Assembly: GCF_012524165.2 (NCBI RefSeq)
Contig: NZ_JABACJ020000015.1
Span: forward strand, 1-64,000
DNA length: 64,000 nt
Source: Faecalicatena faecalis
Lineage (GTDB): Bacteria > Bacillota > Clostridia > Lachnospirales > Lachnospiraceae
Reading direction: 5' to 3'
Position numbers and translations under genes: made by a program. Of this stretch, positions 54,326-62,715 are shown piece after piece. Below the pieces are notes generated by a model. The model was not told the origin of the DNA. It searched no databases and was given only the letters and a program-made list of their open reading frames with translations. The stretch's first letter is position 1, and every line of letters starts with the position of its first letter.

Positions 54326-56692
54326 ATGTATCAGGTTACAAAAAGAGATGGAACAATAGCGGACTTCAATCTGTCCAAGATCAGCGAGGCGATCAGGAAA
54401 GCATTTGAAGCCCAGGAGAGGGAGTACAACCAGGATATTATTGATCTGCTCGCATTAAAAGTTACAGCAGATTTTGAACCAAAAGTAAAAGAACGCCTTG
54501 TATCTGTGGAGGATATTCAGGACAGTGTGGAGTCTGTACTGATCAAGACCGGGTATGCGGATGTCGCTAAGGGCTATATTCTATACAGAAAGCAGAGAGA
54601 GAAGATTCGTAATCTGAATTCCACCCTGCTTGACTATAAAGAGATTGTTGACAGCTATGTCAAGATTACCGACTGGAGAGTAAAAGAGAACTCCACTGTT
54701 ACTTATTCAGTGGGAGGTCTGATTTTAAGCAACTCAGGAGCGATTACGGCGAACTACTGGCTGTCAGAGATTTATGATGATGAGATTGGAAGAGCACACA
54801 AGAATGCAGACATCCATATCCATGATCTGTCCATGCTGACAGGCTACTGTGCAGGATGGTCCTTGAAGCAGTTGATCCAGGAGGGCTTAGGAGGAATTCC
54901 GGGAAGGATCACATCTTCACCAGCAAAGCATTTGAGCGTGCTGTGCAACCAGATGGTGAATTTCCTTGGAATCATGCAGAATGAGTGGGCAGGTGCACAG
55001 GCATTTTCCTCTTTTGACACCTATCTGGCACCATTTGTCAAGGCGGACAACCTGTCCTATCCAGAAGTGAAGAAGTGTGTGGAATCCTTCATTTATGGAG
55101 TGAATATCCCGTCACGCTGGGGAACACAGGCTCCATTCTCCAATATTACTTTGGACTGGACTGTACCGAATGACCTTGCGAACCTGCCGGCGATCGTAGG
55201 CGGCGTGGAGCAGGACTTTACATATGGTGATTGTAAGGCAGAGATGGATATGATCAACAAGGCTTTCATCGAGACGATGATCGAAGGAGATGCAGATGGA
55301 CGAGGCTTCCAATATCCGATACCGACCTACTCCATTACCAAGGATTTTGATTGGTCCGACACAGAGAATAACCGCCTTTTATTTGAAATGACTGCCAAGT
55401 ATGGTACGCCTTATTTTTCAAATTATATCAACAGTGATATGGAACCAAGCGATGTCAGGAGTATGTGCTGCCGCCTGCGTCTGGATCTTCGCGAGCTTCG
55501 TAAGAAATCCGGTGGTTTCTTCGGAAGTGGTGAGAGCACAGGTTCTGTGGGAGTCGTTACCATCAATATGCCGAGAATCGCGTATCTGGCAGACAATGAA
55601 GCAGAATTTTACAAGAGACTGGACAAGATGATGGATATTGCGGCAAGCTCACTGCATACAAAGAGAGTCGTAATTTCCAAGTTGATGGAAGAAGGACTGT
55701 ATCCATATACAAGAAGATACCTTGGTTCTTTCGACAACCATTTTTCGACGATTGGTCTGATTGGTATGAATGAGGCAGGCCTGAATGCAAAATGGATCAG
55801 AAAAGATATGACTTCTAAGGAAACACAGGAATTTACCAAGGAAGTGCTGAATCATATGAGAGCCAGACTTTCTGATTACCAGGAGATGTACGGTGATCTG
55901 TATAACCTGGAGGCCACACCAGCCGAGTCTACCACATATCGCCTTGCGAAGCATGACGTGGCACAGTTCCCGGATATCATCACAGCAGCAGAAGGAGATG
56001 GAACGCCATATTATACAAATAGTTCCCATCTGCCGGTAGGATACACAGAGGATGTATTTGAGGCATTGGATATCCAGGATGAATTACAGACATTATACAC
56101 ATCAGGAACCGTATTCCATACCTTCCTGGGTGAGAAGCTTCCGAACTGGAAAGCAGCCGCTTCTCTTGTTAAGAAGATTGCTGAGAATTATAAGCTGCCT
56201 TACTATACGATGTCACCGACATATTCTATTTGCAAGAATCATGGATATATCACTGGGGAACATTTTAAATGTCCGCACTGTGGAGAAGAGACAGAGGTAT
56301 ACAGCCGTATCACAGGATATTACCGTCCGGTGAAGAACTGGAATGATGGAAAGGCACAGGAATTCAAGGATAGAAAAGTTTACGATATTTCCAATTCCCA
56401 CCTGAATGTCAAGACCCAGGAAGCCAAGAAGGCAGAGTGTGAACTACATGCGCCGCAGGGAGAGACAAAGACACTCTTGTTTACCACAAAGAAGTGCCCG
56501 AACTGTAAGATCGCGACGAATTATCTGGAGGATGCCAATATTTCCTATGAGGTGGTCGATGCAGAGGAGAATAGAGATCTTGTGAAGAAATATGGAGTCA
56601 TGCAGGCACCGACACTGATCGTGATTGACAGCGAAGGCGTGCAGAAGCTGGCAAACGCTTCCAATATCAAGGCGTATATTGATGAGCAGTAG
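54326..56692 (+). CDS. nrdD: Anaerobic ribonucleoside-triphosphate reductase with C-terminal redoxin-like domain
   Basis: NrdD (788 residues) makes deoxyribonucleotides anaerobically. Residues 1-90 are an ATP-cone (MYQVTKRDGTIADFNLSKI); the rest is the class III catalytic domain. The zinc-site cysteines lie in SICKNHGY and KCPHCGEE near residues 635-655, and the radical glycine Gly664 in RITGYYRP. The last 80 residues are a glutaredoxin/thioredoxin-like domain with KKCPNCK (Cys724 and Cys727) and the proline loop VMQAPTLIVID, so the reductant domain is built in. AAAGGGG precedes the ATG. Confidence 0.95.
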   Translation: MYQVTKRDGTIADFNLSKISEAIRKAFEAQEREYNQDIIDLLALKVTADFEPKVKERLVSVEDIQDSVESVLIKTGYADVAKGYILYRKQREKIRNLNSTLLDYKEIVDSYVKITDWRVKENSTVTYSVGGLILSNSGAITANYWLSEIYDDEIGRAHKNADIHIHDLSMLTGYCAGWSLKQLIQEGLGGIPGRITSSPAKHLSVLCNQMVNFLGIMQNEWAGAQAFSSFDTYLAPFVKADNLSYPEVKKCVESFIYGVNIPSRWGTQAPFSNITLDWTVPNDLANLPAIVGGVEQDFTYGDCKAEMDMINKAFIETMIEGDADGRGFQYPIPTYSITKDFDWSDTENNRLLFEMTAKYGTPYFSNYINSDMEPSDVRSMCCRLRLDLRELRKKSGGFFGSGESTGSVGVVTINMPRIAYLADNEAEFYKRLDKMMDIAASSLHTKRVVISKLMEEGLYPYTRRYLGSFDNHFSTIGLIGMNEAGLNAKWIRKDMTSKETQEFTKEVLNHMRARLSDYQEMYGDLYNLEATPAESTTYRLAKHDVAQFPDIITAAEGDGTPYYTNSSHLPVGYTEDVFEALDIQDELQTLYTSGTVFHTFLGEKLPNWKAAASLVKKIAENYKLPYYTMSPTYSICKNHGYITGEHFKCPHCGEETEVYSRITGYYRPVKNWNDGKAQEFKDRKVYDISNSHLNVKTQEAKKAECELHAPQGETKTLLFTTKKCPNCKIATNYLEDANISYEVVDAEENRDLVKKYGVMQAPTLIVIDSEGVQKLANASNIKAYIDEQ

Positions 56693-56724
56693 GATGAGAT
56701 AGTAAAAGAATAAATAGAGATATG

Positions 56725-56780
56725 AAAAAGGAACGTCCTAAAACAGAGGAAAAGAATCTGTTTTAGAACGTTCCTTTTGA
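56725..56780. terminator. Bidirectional terminator after nrdD
   Basis: AAAAGGAACGT (56725-56735) continues with CCTAAAACAGA and pairs with TCTGTTTTAG plus AACGTTCCTTTT (to 56777), a stem above 20 bp with few mismatches. It serves the convergent gene at 56790 too. Confidence 0.9.
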
Positions 56781-56789
56781 TTTTCAAAT

Positions 56790-57290
56790 CTAATCCATAA
56801 AGAACTTAGAACCCATCCATCCCTTGATATGGCGGAGCATTGTCTCATCCGGTTCGATCAGGATACAGGTATTCTTCTGTTCCAGAGAAATCATAATGGC
56901 ATAAGCTTTCGCATTAGCATCCCCGGAAGAAAAGTCGATCGTCTTATCCGGGTGGCTGGAATTCAATCTTGGTGATCCTTTTGGTGCGATGATCTCAGCC
57001 TGTTGGATATCAAAAGTCATTATTTTCTTTCTTTTTGCTTTGTTGTAGATCGCATCCACCTGCATATCATGGTTCAACAGTGTATACTCATATTCTACAT
57101 TCAGTTTTGGAAACACAAAATAATATGCCAGAAAAGCGAGTACAACTGTAATCAGGATTCCGAAAAACCCAAGAAGCGGCATTGTGAAAACTAAAACAGC
57201 CGCGATCAATACGATGGTCGCGACCCGAATCAGCAGATCAGTCGGGCGGGATTTGCGGGCTACTAATTGTTCATAAAAAGCGTCATTCAT
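56790..57290 (-). CDS. Small membrane protein of unknown function (DUF6106-like)
   Basis: A 166-residue protein with two membrane helices (about residues 20-62, VATIVLIAAVLVFTMPLLGF and ILITVVLAFLAYYFVF) and a cytoplasmic C-terminal domain (YEYTLLNHDMQVDAIYNKAK, MTFDIQQAEIIAPKGS). I associate it with DUF6106-like proteins from memory only. It starts 1 bp after the PucR-type gene stop, so the two are co-transcribed. Function unknown. Confidence 0.75.
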   Translation of the reverse strand: MNDAFYEQLVARKSRPTDLLIRVATIVLIAAVLVFTMPLLGFFGILITVVLAFLAYYFVFPKLNVEYEYTLLNHDMQVDAIYNKAKRKKIMTFDIQQAEIIAPKGSPRLNSSHPDKTIDFSSGDANAKAYAIMISLEQKNTCILIEPDETMLRHIKGWMGSKFFMD

Positions 57291-57291
57291 A

Positions 57292-58200
57292 TCAGGAGTT
57301 CCTTTCTGTCTGTAAATAATTGATCACCATAGTGGCTATTTTAAAAGTCATGGCATCCTCAAATCTGCGAATGTCCAGACCGGTCCGTCTCTCGATCTGT
57401 TCCAGACGGTAAATCAGTGTATTTCTGTGCATATGGAGCTGGCGGGAGGTCTCGGCGATATTCAGGTTATTCTGAAAGAACTTATTGATTGTGGCAGTCG
57501 TCTCCTCATCAAACGTCCTGGGTACCTCACCGCCAAAAATCTCTTTTAAAAAGTTCTCACAGATGGTTACGGGAAGTTGATAGATCAGTCTGCCGATACC
57601 AAGTTGATTGTAAGGAAAGATGGTCTGTTCGGAGTAGAACAGCTTTCCTACCTTTAATGCCAGGCTTGTTTCCCTGTATGCGGCGGAGAGATCCATGAGT
57701 GTCTCCACAGTGCCGCTGTATGCGGTCTGAACACGAGTCAGGGCCTCCATATTCAATGTATCCACGATCATATGTGCAAGCCGGTCGATATCCGCTGGCG
57801 TCTCGGAGGTCTTTAAAGGTCTCAGAATAACAAGATTACGTTCCCCCATACTGACCAAATATGTCTTGGACTGTGATGGAAAGAGATTCTTAAGAACCTC
57901 CATGATCGTATCGTCTATTGGGCCTTTGGTCTCCACCAGAAACAGGACTCTTGGAACCTCTGCGTCGATATGCAGACGGGACGCACGCTCGAATATGTCA
58001 TATGAGGGGATGCCGTCTGTCATAAGGGTCTGAAGGAAATGATTCTTATTGTACTTTTCCTTGTATGCAAGACAAAGACAGTGGACCTGTGTAAGCGCGA
58101 GTTCCAGTTCTTCAGGGGTCTTGGCTTTGACTTCTAATGTAATACCGGTTATTCTTTTTAATTCGGATAATGCCTTATCAAGTTCCAGTTCAGATGCCAT
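57292..58200 (-). CDS. PucR/CdaR-type transcriptional regulator
   Basis: A 302-residue regulator with a C-terminal PucR-type helix-turn-helix (NLNIAETSRQLHMHRNTLIY, RLEQIERRTGLDIRRFEDAM) preceded by a GGDEF-like degenerate middle (about 80-230). PucR and CdaR proteins sense small metabolites. The start is ATG at 58200 with GGAGACGC upstream. It precedes the DUF6106-like gene and follows the ATPase gene on the same strand; control of the ATPase gene is possible, since that ATPase is not part of a transporter operon. Confidence 0.85.
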   Translation of the reverse strand: MASELELDKALSELKRITGITLEVKAKTPEELELALTQVHCLCLAYKEKYNKNHFLQTLMTDGIPSYDIFERASRLHIDAEVPRVLFLVETKGPIDDTIMEVLKNLFPSQSKTYLVSMGERNLVILRPLKTSETPADIDRLAHMIVDTLNMEALTRVQTAYSGTVETLMDLSAAYRETSLALKVGKLFYSEQTIFPYNQLGIGRLIYQLPVTICENFLKEIFGGEVPRTFDEETTATINKFFQNNLNIAETSRQLHMHRNTLIYRLEQIERRTGLDIRRFEDAMTFKIATMVINYLQTERNS

Positions 58201-58304
58201 ATGCGTCTCCTATGTATGTGGATTCATGGTATGTCAGATAGAATCAAAGAGGCCGCACTTTAATAGCACAGCCCCTCTTAATACCATATTCTTATTCTAA
58301 AACA

Positions 58305-59417
58305 TTAGTTCACAATCGTCAACTCTGATTCTTTGTCAAATACGTGAATCTTCTCCATGTCAAGAGCAAATACTGCATCATCGCCTGTTCTGAGTGTTGT
58401 ACGAGGATTAACGCGGGCTGTCATCTGAGTTCCTTCAACATCGAAGTACAAGAATACTTCTGCACCGAGCAGCTCGTATACTTTAATCTTAGATTTGATC
58501 ACGCTGTCAGGTGAGTTCGCGATAAATGTCTCTGAATCATGTACATCCTCAGGACGGATACCAAGAACAACAGTCTTTCCGTCATAACCGCCATCGATCA
58601 GAGGTTTCTTCTTGGATGCAGGAACTTTCAATACATGCTCTCCAACTGTAAGAGTTACATCCTCTCCATTTACTTTAACAACAGCATCCATGAAGTTCAT
58701 CTGAGGTGAACCGATGAATCCAGCAACGAACAGATTGCAAGGTGTGTTGTACAGGTTCTGAGGTGTGTCTACCTGCTGAACAACGCCGTCTTTCATAACA
58801 ACGATTCTTGTTCCCAGTGTCATAGCCTCTGTCTGGTCATGTGTTACGTAGATGATAGTTGCGCCTAAGTTCTCATGAAGCTTGGAGATCTCGATACGCA
58901 TCTGAACTCTCAGCTTTGCATCCAAGTTGGAAAGAGGCTCATCCATCAGGAATACCTTAGGATTACGTACGATAGCACGTCCCATAGCAACACGCTGTCT
59001 CTGTCCACCTGATAAAGCCTTCGGCTTACGGTCTAATAATTTCTCAAGGTCGAGGATTCTGGCAGCCTCACGAACCTTCTTGTCAATCTCGTCTTTCGGA
59101 GTCTTGCGAAGCTTCAGACCGAAAGCCATGTTGTCATATACAGTCATATGTGGATACAGAGCGTAGTTCTGGAATACCATCGCGATATCACGGTCCTTAG
59201 GCTCTACATCGTTCATAACCTTTCCATCGATCTCTAATGTACCACCGGAAATGTCTTCCAGACCAGCGATCATACGAAGTGTTGTAGACTTACCACATCC
59301 AGATGGTCCTACAAAGATGATAAATTCTTTGTCATCGATGTCAAGATTGAAGTCTTTAACTGCGTGAAATCCGTTCGGATATATTTTCTGAATTCCCTTT
59401 AATGATAAACTTGCCAT
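58305..59417 (-). CDS. ugpC: Sugar ABC transporter ATP-binding protein (MsmK/UgpC type)
   Basis: A 370-residue ATPase of carbohydrate ABC importers. It has the Walker A motif GPSGCGKSTTLRM, the signature LSGGQRQRVAMGRAIVRNPK, the Walker B with LMDEPLSNLD, the H-loop IIYVTHDQTEAMTLG and a C-terminal TOBE/regulatory domain (about 240-370). The start ATG at 59417 has AAGGAGG 7-9 nt upstream. MsmK-type ATPases serve several permease pairs that lack their own; the importer at 27.6-30.7 kb is such a case. Single gene with its own promoter. Confidence 0.93.
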   Translation of the reverse strand: MASLSLKGIQKIYPNGFHAVKDFNLDIDDKEFIIFVGPSGCGKSTTLRMIAGLEDISGGTLEIDGKVMNDVEPKDRDIAMVFQNYALYPHMTVYDNMAFGLKLRKTPKDEIDKKVREAARILDLEKLLDRKPKALSGGQRQRVAMGRAIVRNPKVFLMDEPLSNLDAKLRVQMRIEISKLHENLGATIIYVTHDQTEAMTLGTRIVVMKDGVVQQVDTPQNLYNTPCNLFVAGFIGSPQMNFMDAVVKVNGEDVTLTVGEHVLKVPASKKKPLIDGGYDGKTVVLGIRPEDVHDSETFIANSPDSVIKSKIKVYELLGAEVFLYFDVEGTQMTARVNPRTTLRTGDDAVFALDMEKIHVFDKESELTIVN

Positions 59418-59463
59418 TTTAATAGCCTCCTTGAAAAATGTTGTTTCGTTGTTTTCTGTGATT

Positions 59464-59492
59464 AGTATAATAAAAAAGTGGCAAAGGGACAA
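59464..59492 (-). promoter_or_regulatory. Promoter of the MsmK-type gene
   Basis: On the minus strand TTGTCC (59487-59492), 17-bp spacer, TATACT (59464-59469). Confidence 0.65.
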
Positions 59493-59554
59493 TGGCACGA
59501 GTGACTAAAAAAAATGAAAAAAAGTGTACATTTCAACCAGATAGGAATAAAAGC

Positions 59555-59818
59555 CTATTCTATGAGCCTCTCTTTAATTGTAGGAACCGAAAGTCCCTGT
59601 TCCCTAAGGAGACGTATTTCTTCGATTCGGCTGACTGCTTTTTCTCTTGGAAAGCGCCTGGTCAGCTTTTCTTCTTCCTGTTCAAAGGGAAGCATTCCTT
59701 CTTCGGTGTAGAATTTGAGGGTACTGTAGCGCACTCCGGTGATGCGGACGAGCTCTCCAATTGAGACGTATTCAGATGTCAAAATTTTTTCCATACTGCG
59801 TTGTCTTGACATGTTCAT
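59555..59818 (-). CDS. Small MerR-type DNA-binding protein
   Basis: An 87-residue protein made only of a MerR winged-helix domain (YVSIGELVRITGVRYSTLKF, YTEEGMLPFEQEEEKLTRRF, REKAVSRIEEIRLLREQGLS). There is no coiled coil or effector domain, unlike full MerR regulators, so it may act as a dimerless or accessory DNA-binding protein. GGAGAA precedes the ATG. It lies between the ATPase gene and the unrecognised gene at 59.85 kb, all on the minus strand. Confidence 0.85.
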   Translation of the reverse strand: MNMSRQRSMEKILTSEYVSIGELVRITGVRYSTLKFYTEEGMLPFEQEEEKLTRRFPREKAVSRIEEIRLLREQGLSVPTIKERLIE

Positions 59819-59849
59819 TCTCCTTTTGCATATTTACATATGTGTATCT

Positions 59850-60734
59850 CTACATGACATAGCGCCGCAGGCGGACACCCTGAATTGGTACTTTCATGGC
59901 TCTCTGTGTAGGGATGCATTCGTAATAGAAGTTATCGATCTTCAACAGAGGCACGGTTCCGGCACGCAGCACATGGACTTCGTGCTGCTGCGACTCTAAT
60001 CTGCGGATCACCGCCTCCAGACGTTTATCATCCCCGGAAAACCAAGCGTCAGCCTCGATGAAGATAGACTGCGAACGCTCGAAAAACGGGAAACTGAATA
60101 GGAGGCCTGTTCCTGTCTTTGTTGTAAAGACATCCTCCTTTTTCTTTAAGAACTTGTGAGAAAATGCTTCAAAGCCTTTGTGTACCTCAATAGGGAGCAG
60201 AAGCTTAGCCAGCGGTGAATGCAGGTATAATTCACTGATGCGGGAAGAAAGGTAATCCTGTTCCGATTTTGAAAACAGATCGTAGAAACAACTGCTTTCA
60301 CGCAGCAGCCATAAAAGGCAGATCACTTCGTCTGAAATGTTGCCCTCCTCCATGAGTTCCGCGCGCATTCCTTCGGTCTGACGAGTATATTCTGTCTCAT
60401 CACTTCGATACTCGAAGATGTTGACAGCGGCGGTGACATAATCCAAATCGCAAGCGAGAAGGTTCGGAATCTCACGGATCAACTGCTTTTCTTCCAGTGA
60501 GTTTTTGATCTTGGCCTCTAATTCCTTCAACTCGTGCGAAGAGAGTGAGACTGCATTCTTTAACTTCTCCTCAAGTACTTCCTGGGAGGGCCAGAGGCTG
60601 TCCATATATTCTTCTAAAATTCTGGCAGCAGAGATACAGCGCAGAGCAGCTTTCTTTGTGGCCGTGAGATGAAGACTGTCCTGGGCGTTGAGGGACACTA
60701 GGGCAAAACGTTCTTGTAATGTTAATTCTGACAT
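59850..60734 (-). CDS. Protein of unknown function
   Basis: A 294-residue cytoplasmic protein that I do not recognise. The first 100 residues are helical (TLQERFALVSLNAQDSLHLT, KKAALRCISAARILEEYMDS) with a loose likeness to GOLPH3/GPP34-type domains. The middle is charged (EEGNISDEVICLLWLLRESS) and the end beta-rich (TGTGLLFSFPFFERSQSIFI, VRLRRYVM). No catalytic motif or signal peptide is visible. GGGAGGTATTATT precedes the ATG. It is first of a minus-strand run with the small MerR gene, 31 bp before it. Confidence 0.65.
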   Translation of the reverse strand: MSELTLQERFALVSLNAQDSLHLTATKKAALRCISAARILEEYMDSLWPSQEVLEEKLKNAVSLSSHELKELEAKIKNSLEEKQLIREIPNLLACDLDYVTAAVNIFEYRSDETEYTRQTEGMRAELMEEGNISDEVICLLWLLRESSCFYDLFSKSEQDYLSSRISELYLHSPLAKLLLPIEVHKGFEAFSHKFLKKKEDVFTTKTGTGLLFSFPFFERSQSIFIEADAWFSGDDKRLEAVIRRLESQQHEVHVLRAGTVPLLKIDNFYYECIPTQRAMKVPIQGVRLRRYVM

Positions 60735-60824
60735 AATAATACCTCCCTTATTAGATTACAGTTGATTCCATTGGAATTGGTGTTCCTTAAGACGGCAGCT
60801 CATATCTTGTACCGCATCTTTTTT

Positions 60825-60859
60825 ACATACTACTTATTACTTATCACTTACTACTTACG
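60825..60859. repeat. 7-bp tandem repeat array
   Basis: Five 7-bp units lie in a row: ACATACT, ACTTATT, ACTTATC, ACTTACT, ACTTACG. The array sits in the 346-bp gap between two divergent genes. Apart from it, that gap (60735-61080) shows only AT-rich promoter-like sequence. Confidence 0.7.
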
Positions 60860-61080
60860 ATTTGAATATAGCACTTATAGATGAAAAAGGCAAGGGTCTG
60901 CAAGAAGTATTTGTTTTATAAGTATTTATTTTAAATTGGAAGATGAGAGGGAGTGTGATATACTAATACAGCAATCTGAAAGCAAAGAGCATAGGATCAA
61001 GTAATGTTCTGGAACATGGGGCTGGTCCTGCTATACAGTAATTCATATGATGTAATGTGAAAGTCAAGAAGGAGAGAGTC

Positions 61081-61974
61081 ATGGAAAATCAGAAGAAGAG
61101 TCTGCTGTCAATACATCTCGCAGTACTGTTATTCGGGCTGGCTGGCCTGTTTGCAAAATGGGTACAGTTACCGGCGGTGATTATTGTACTTGGGCGTGTT
61201 ATTTTTTCTTCTATTTCATTATTGGTTTTGCTAAAAATTAAAAAAGGAAGTATCCGGCTTAAAAGCGGGAAAGATTATGTATTGATGATCACAGCAGGAA
61301 TTGTTCTGGCGGTCCACTGGACTACATTTATGCAGTCCATCCAGACTTCCACAGTAGCAATCGGGACATTGACCTTCTCCACGTTTCCATTGTTCGTCAC
61401 ATTTTTGGAGCCGATCCTGTTTCATGAAAGGTTGAAGGTCTCCAGTGTGGTCTCTGCAGTCGTCATGCTGTTGGGCGTACTGTGTATTGTGCCAGAGTTC
61501 GAATTGGGCAATACGATGACACAGGGCGTGATATGGGGAATGATCTGTAGTCTGACGTATGCAGTCCTGTCCTTGTTGAATCGTCTTTTTATGGAAAAAT
61601 ACACGAGTAGCGTGACTGCATTCTACGAGCAGGCAACAGCCAGTGTGGTACTTCTCCCGGCCCTATTTGTACTGCGCCCGGCTGTTTCAATCCGGGATAT
61701 TCTTGTACTGATTTTGCTGGGGGTAGTTTTTACAGCGTTTGCACATACTATGTATATCGAAGGTTTGAGACACGTAAAGGTACAGACGGCAGGAATCATC
61801 TCCGGTCTGGAATCTGTATATGGGATTCTTGCAGCGTTTCTGTTTTTGGGAGAAAAGCCCGGAATCAAGGAGCTGGCCGGCGGTGTGATCATATTAGGAG
61901 TCGTGTTCTATTCCACCCGTCTCTCTTCAAAGGAAGAGGCAGACAAGGTAGAAAAGGCAGGTCCAATCAAATAG
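61081..61974 (+). CDS. EamA family (DMT) transporter
   Basis: A 297-residue membrane protein with ten hydrophobic segments in two EamA repeats (HLAVLLFGLAGLFAKWVQLP at the start, then IASLVLIF-type repeats). Conserved stretches include LAVHWTTFMQSIQTSTVAIG and the second-repeat motif GVIWGMICSLTYAVLSLLN. It exports amino acids or small metabolites in related bacteria. The ATG at 61081 has AAGGAGAG upstream; GTG at 61057 is too far from a ribosome site. Substrate unknown. Confidence 0.88.
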   Translation: MENQKKSLLSIHLAVLLFGLAGLFAKWVQLPAVIIVLGRVIFSSISLLVLLKIKKGSIRLKSGKDYVLMITAGIVLAVHWTTFMQSIQTSTVAIGTLTFSTFPLFVTFLEPILFHERLKVSSVVSAVVMLLGVLCIVPEFELGNTMTQGVIWGMICSLTYAVLSLLNRLFMEKYTSSVTAFYEQATASVVLLPALFVLRPAVSIRDILVLILLGVVFTAFAHTMYIEGLRHVKVQTAGIISGLESVYGILAAFLFLGEKPGIKELAGGVIILGVVFYSTRLSSKEEADKVEKAGPIK

Positions 61975-62018
61975 AAAAAGTTCAAAAGTGAAAATTAGTG
62001 GGACATCAGGAGGCAGTT

Positions 62019-62621
62019 ATGAAAAAGATGTTAGATTATTTTACGATAGATGGTGAGATTGGCGGAAACCAGGATTGGTTCCGCAATGTTGTGATGCATG
62101 TCGGCGGATGTGCTGCAGCGACCGCTTGTGACTGCTGCATTTATTTTGCACTGCATCAGGGGCAGACACATCTGTACCCTTATGATGCTCATCATCTTGA
62201 GAAGGAAGATTATATTCAGTTTTCGATGAAAATGAAGCCTTATATCCGGCCGAGGGCAGGCGGTGTGAAAAAGCTGGAGATGTTCATCGACGGTTTTTCC
62301 AATTATTTAAGAGACGTTGGAGATCACAGTCTTAAAATGGAAGGATTTTCAGGAGAAGATACAGATACAAAGGCATCAGCTCTGATCAAGGCGCAGATCG
62401 ATGCTGGATTTCCGGTGCCATATTTGATGCTGCGCCATACTAACCCGGAATATAAGGATTTCGTGTGGCATTGGTTTTTGTGTTATGGATATGAGGAAAA
62501 AGAGGATGATTTTTTGATTACTGTTGCAACTTACGGGGAGGCGACCACATTTTCGTTGAAAGATCTTTGGAATACCGGGTACGAAGAAAAGGGTGGATTG
62601 ATTCGTCTTTTTCGAAATTAA
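62019..62621 (+). CDS. Cysteine-rich, possible papain-like protein of unknown function
   Basis: A 200-residue protein that I do not firmly recognise. A cysteine-rich N-terminal stretch (VGGCAAATACDCCIYFALHQ, near residue 30) and a later histidine-containing strand (FVWHWFLCYGYEEK, near residue 150) give a pattern similar to papain-like C39 peptidases, but no verified catalytic set is claimed. No signal peptide or membrane helix is visible. AGGAGG lies 5-6 nt before the ATG at 62019. It follows the EamA gene by 44 bp and could be co-transcribed with it. Confidence 0.6.
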   Translation: MKKMLDYFTIDGEIGGNQDWFRNVVMHVGGCAAATACDCCIYFALHQGQTHLYPYDAHHLEKEDYIQFSMKMKPYIRPRAGGVKKLEMFIDGFSNYLRDVGDHSLKMEGFSGEDTDTKASALIKAQIDAGFPVPYLMLRHTNPEYKDFVWHWFLCYGYEEKEDDFLITVATYGEATTFSLKDLWNTGYEEKGGLIRLFRN

Positions 62622-62715
62622 TTCCAGAGTTTTCATAGAATGGGCACAATTTTCATTTACAATGTGAGTGTTCAGAGGTTGGAAAAGACTACATTGCAGT
62701 GAAAGGAAATAAAAT

